DNA of 9,029 nucleotides, taken from assembly GCA_030148045.1 (NCBI GenBank), contig JASBUE010000159.1:1-9029 (forward strand). The letters run 5' to 3'. Position numbers and translations under genes: made by a program. The notes under the pieces are model-generated. The model did not search any database, had not been told where the DNA came from, and saw only the letters and a program-made list of their open reading frames with translations. Positions 8,064 through 9,029 of the stretch are shown one piece after another. Each line of letters opens with the position of its first letter. Position 1 is the first letter of the stretch. The stretch is from Candidatus Tenderia sp. Its GTDB lineage: Bacteria > Pseudomonadota > Gammaproteobacteria > Tenderiales > Tenderiaceae.

Positions 8064-9029
8064 TCAGTAGTTCTGTCCCGAGCACTTGCCGGTCTTGACG
8101 TTGTAGTTGCCGCAGGCCAGTGGCGTGCGCCAGTCACTGATGATGTCCCTGGAGCCGGGCAGAAAATCGGACCAGGCATCACCCACCACCAGGCCCGGGG
8201 TACGCCAGACGGTCGCGAATTGACCGTCTTCCTGGATTTCGCCGATCAGCACCGGCTTGGTGATGTGGTGATTGGGCATCATGGCCGAGTAGCCGCCGGA
8301 CAGATTCGGCACCGCCACGCCGATGATGGCCTCCTGCACCGCAGTGGGATCCGTGGTGCCGGCCGCCTCGACCGCCTTTACCCACATGTTGAATCCGATA
8401 TAGTGGGCCTCCATGGGATCGTTGGTGACCCGCTCCTTGTCCTCGATGAACGCATGCCAGGCATCGATGAAGTCGTAGTTGGCGTCCGCGTCCACGCTCT
8501 GGAAGTAGTTCCAGGCGGCCAGGTGACCGACCAGCGGCTTGGTATCGATGCCGGACAACTCCTCTTCACCCACGGAGAAGGCCACCACCGGGATATCCTC
8601 GGCAGAGATACCCTGGTTGCCCAGCTCCTTGTAGAACGGTACATTTGCGTCGCCGTTGATGGTGGACACCACCGCGGTCTTCTTGCCGGCGGAGGCGAAC
8701 TTCTTGATGTTGGCAATGATGGTCTGGTAGTCGGAGTGCCCGAACGGGGTGTACTCCTCCATGATGTCGGACTCGGCGACGCTCTTTGACTTGAGGAAGG
8801 CGCGCAGGATCTTGTTGGTGGTGCGCGGATACACGTAGTCGGTGCCGAGCAGCACCCAGCGCTTGACCTCGCCGCCGTCCTTCGACATCAGGTACTCGAC
8901 CGCCGGGATGGCCTGCTGGTTGGGCGCCGCACCGGTGTAGAACACGTTCTTCGAGATCTCCTCGCCTTCGTACTGCACCGGGTAGAAGAGCAGACCGTTC
9001 AACTCCTCGAACACCGGAAGCACCGACTT
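8064..9029 (-). CDS. urtA: Urea ABC transporter substrate-binding protein UrtA (5' end cut by window edge)
   Basis: This encodes the periplasmic urea-binding protein that delivers urea to the UrtBC permease. The frame is open from the window edge to a TGA at 8066-8064, giving 321 C-terminal residues. The signal peptide and roughly the first 100 residues lie beyond position 9029; family members are usually about 420-440 residues. The visible protein begins KSVLPVFEELNGLLFYPVQY, then FYTGAAPNQQAIPAVEYL, a stretch very typical of UrtA rather than of branched-chain amino acid binding proteins. Further family-like stretches are GTDYVYPRTTN, NGDANVPFYKELGNQG, MEAHYIGFNMWVKAVE and MMPNHHITKPVLIGEI. 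The C-terminus has two cysteines, in the stretches LACGNYNV and GKCSGQNY, which could form a disulfide in the periplasm (inference). The four urt genes that follow support the urea assignment. A hairpin in the spacer after the stop may set its level above that of the downstream genes. Confidence in identity is very high. Confidence 0.97.
   Translation of the reverse strand, partial: KSVLPVFEELNGLLFYPVQYEGEEISKNVFYTGAAPNQQAIPAVEYLMSKDGGEVKRWVLLGTDYVYPRTTNKILRAFLKSKSVAESDIMEEYTPFGHSDYQTIIANIKKFASAGKKTAVVSTINGDANVPFYKELGNQGISAEDIPVVAFSVGEEELSGIDTKPLVGHLAAWNYFQSVDADANYDFIDAWHAFIEDKERVTNDPMEAHYIGFNMWVKAVEAAGTTDPTAVQEAIIGVAVPNLSGGYSAMMPNHHITKPVLIGEIQEDGQFATVWRTPGLVVGDAWSDFLPGSRDIISDWRTPLACGNYNVKTGKCSGQNY

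Overview
The window holds one continuous minus-strand gene cluster for urea uptake and urea hydrolysis. Read in the direction of transcription, from high to low coordinates, the order is urtA (5' end outside the window), urtB, urtC, urtD, urtE, ureD, ureA, ureB, ureC, ureE. ureF and ureG would be expected just past position 1. No gene on the plus strand is supported. The GC content is high (about 60% by eye). The protein sequences and the urtABCDE-ureDABCE order fit a proteobacterium. Gammaproteobacteria is my best guess, with Betaproteobacteria possible; no rRNA or other lineage marker is present.

Region by region: 8064-9029 is the C-terminal three quarters of the periplasmic urea-binding protein UrtA. 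7984-8063 is a short spacer with a perfect 9-bp hairpin. 6352-7983 and 5219-6349 are the two membrane permeases, UrtB (with a long periplasmic N-terminal domain) and UrtC. 4392-5222 and 3693-4388 are the two ATPases, UrtD and UrtE. 2866-3696 is the urease accessory gene ureD. 2543-2845, 2216-2524 and 513-2216 are the urease gamma, beta and alpha subunits. 9-473 is the nickel metallochaperone UreE. Junctions are tight (ATGA overlaps at urtC/urtD and urtE/ureD, a 1-nt overlap at ureB/ureC, other spacers of 2-39 nt, about 80 nt at urtA/urtB), as in a translationally coupled operon. The promoter lies upstream, outside the window.

Together the genes would import scarce urea by ATP hydrolysis and break it down to ammonia and CO2 in the cytoplasm. 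All visible genes look intact except one. ureD keeps a single reading frame over its full 276-codon length but carries two in-frame TAA stops, at codons 114 and 213. UreD is required to load nickel into urease in well-studied systems, so as written this locus encodes a complete transporter and complete urease subunits with a broken maturation factor. This is the most interesting observation here. It could be recent loss of function, sequencing or assembly error, or (less likely) stop-codon suppression. I see no sign of an undescribed system, CRISPR array, mobile element or RNA gene.
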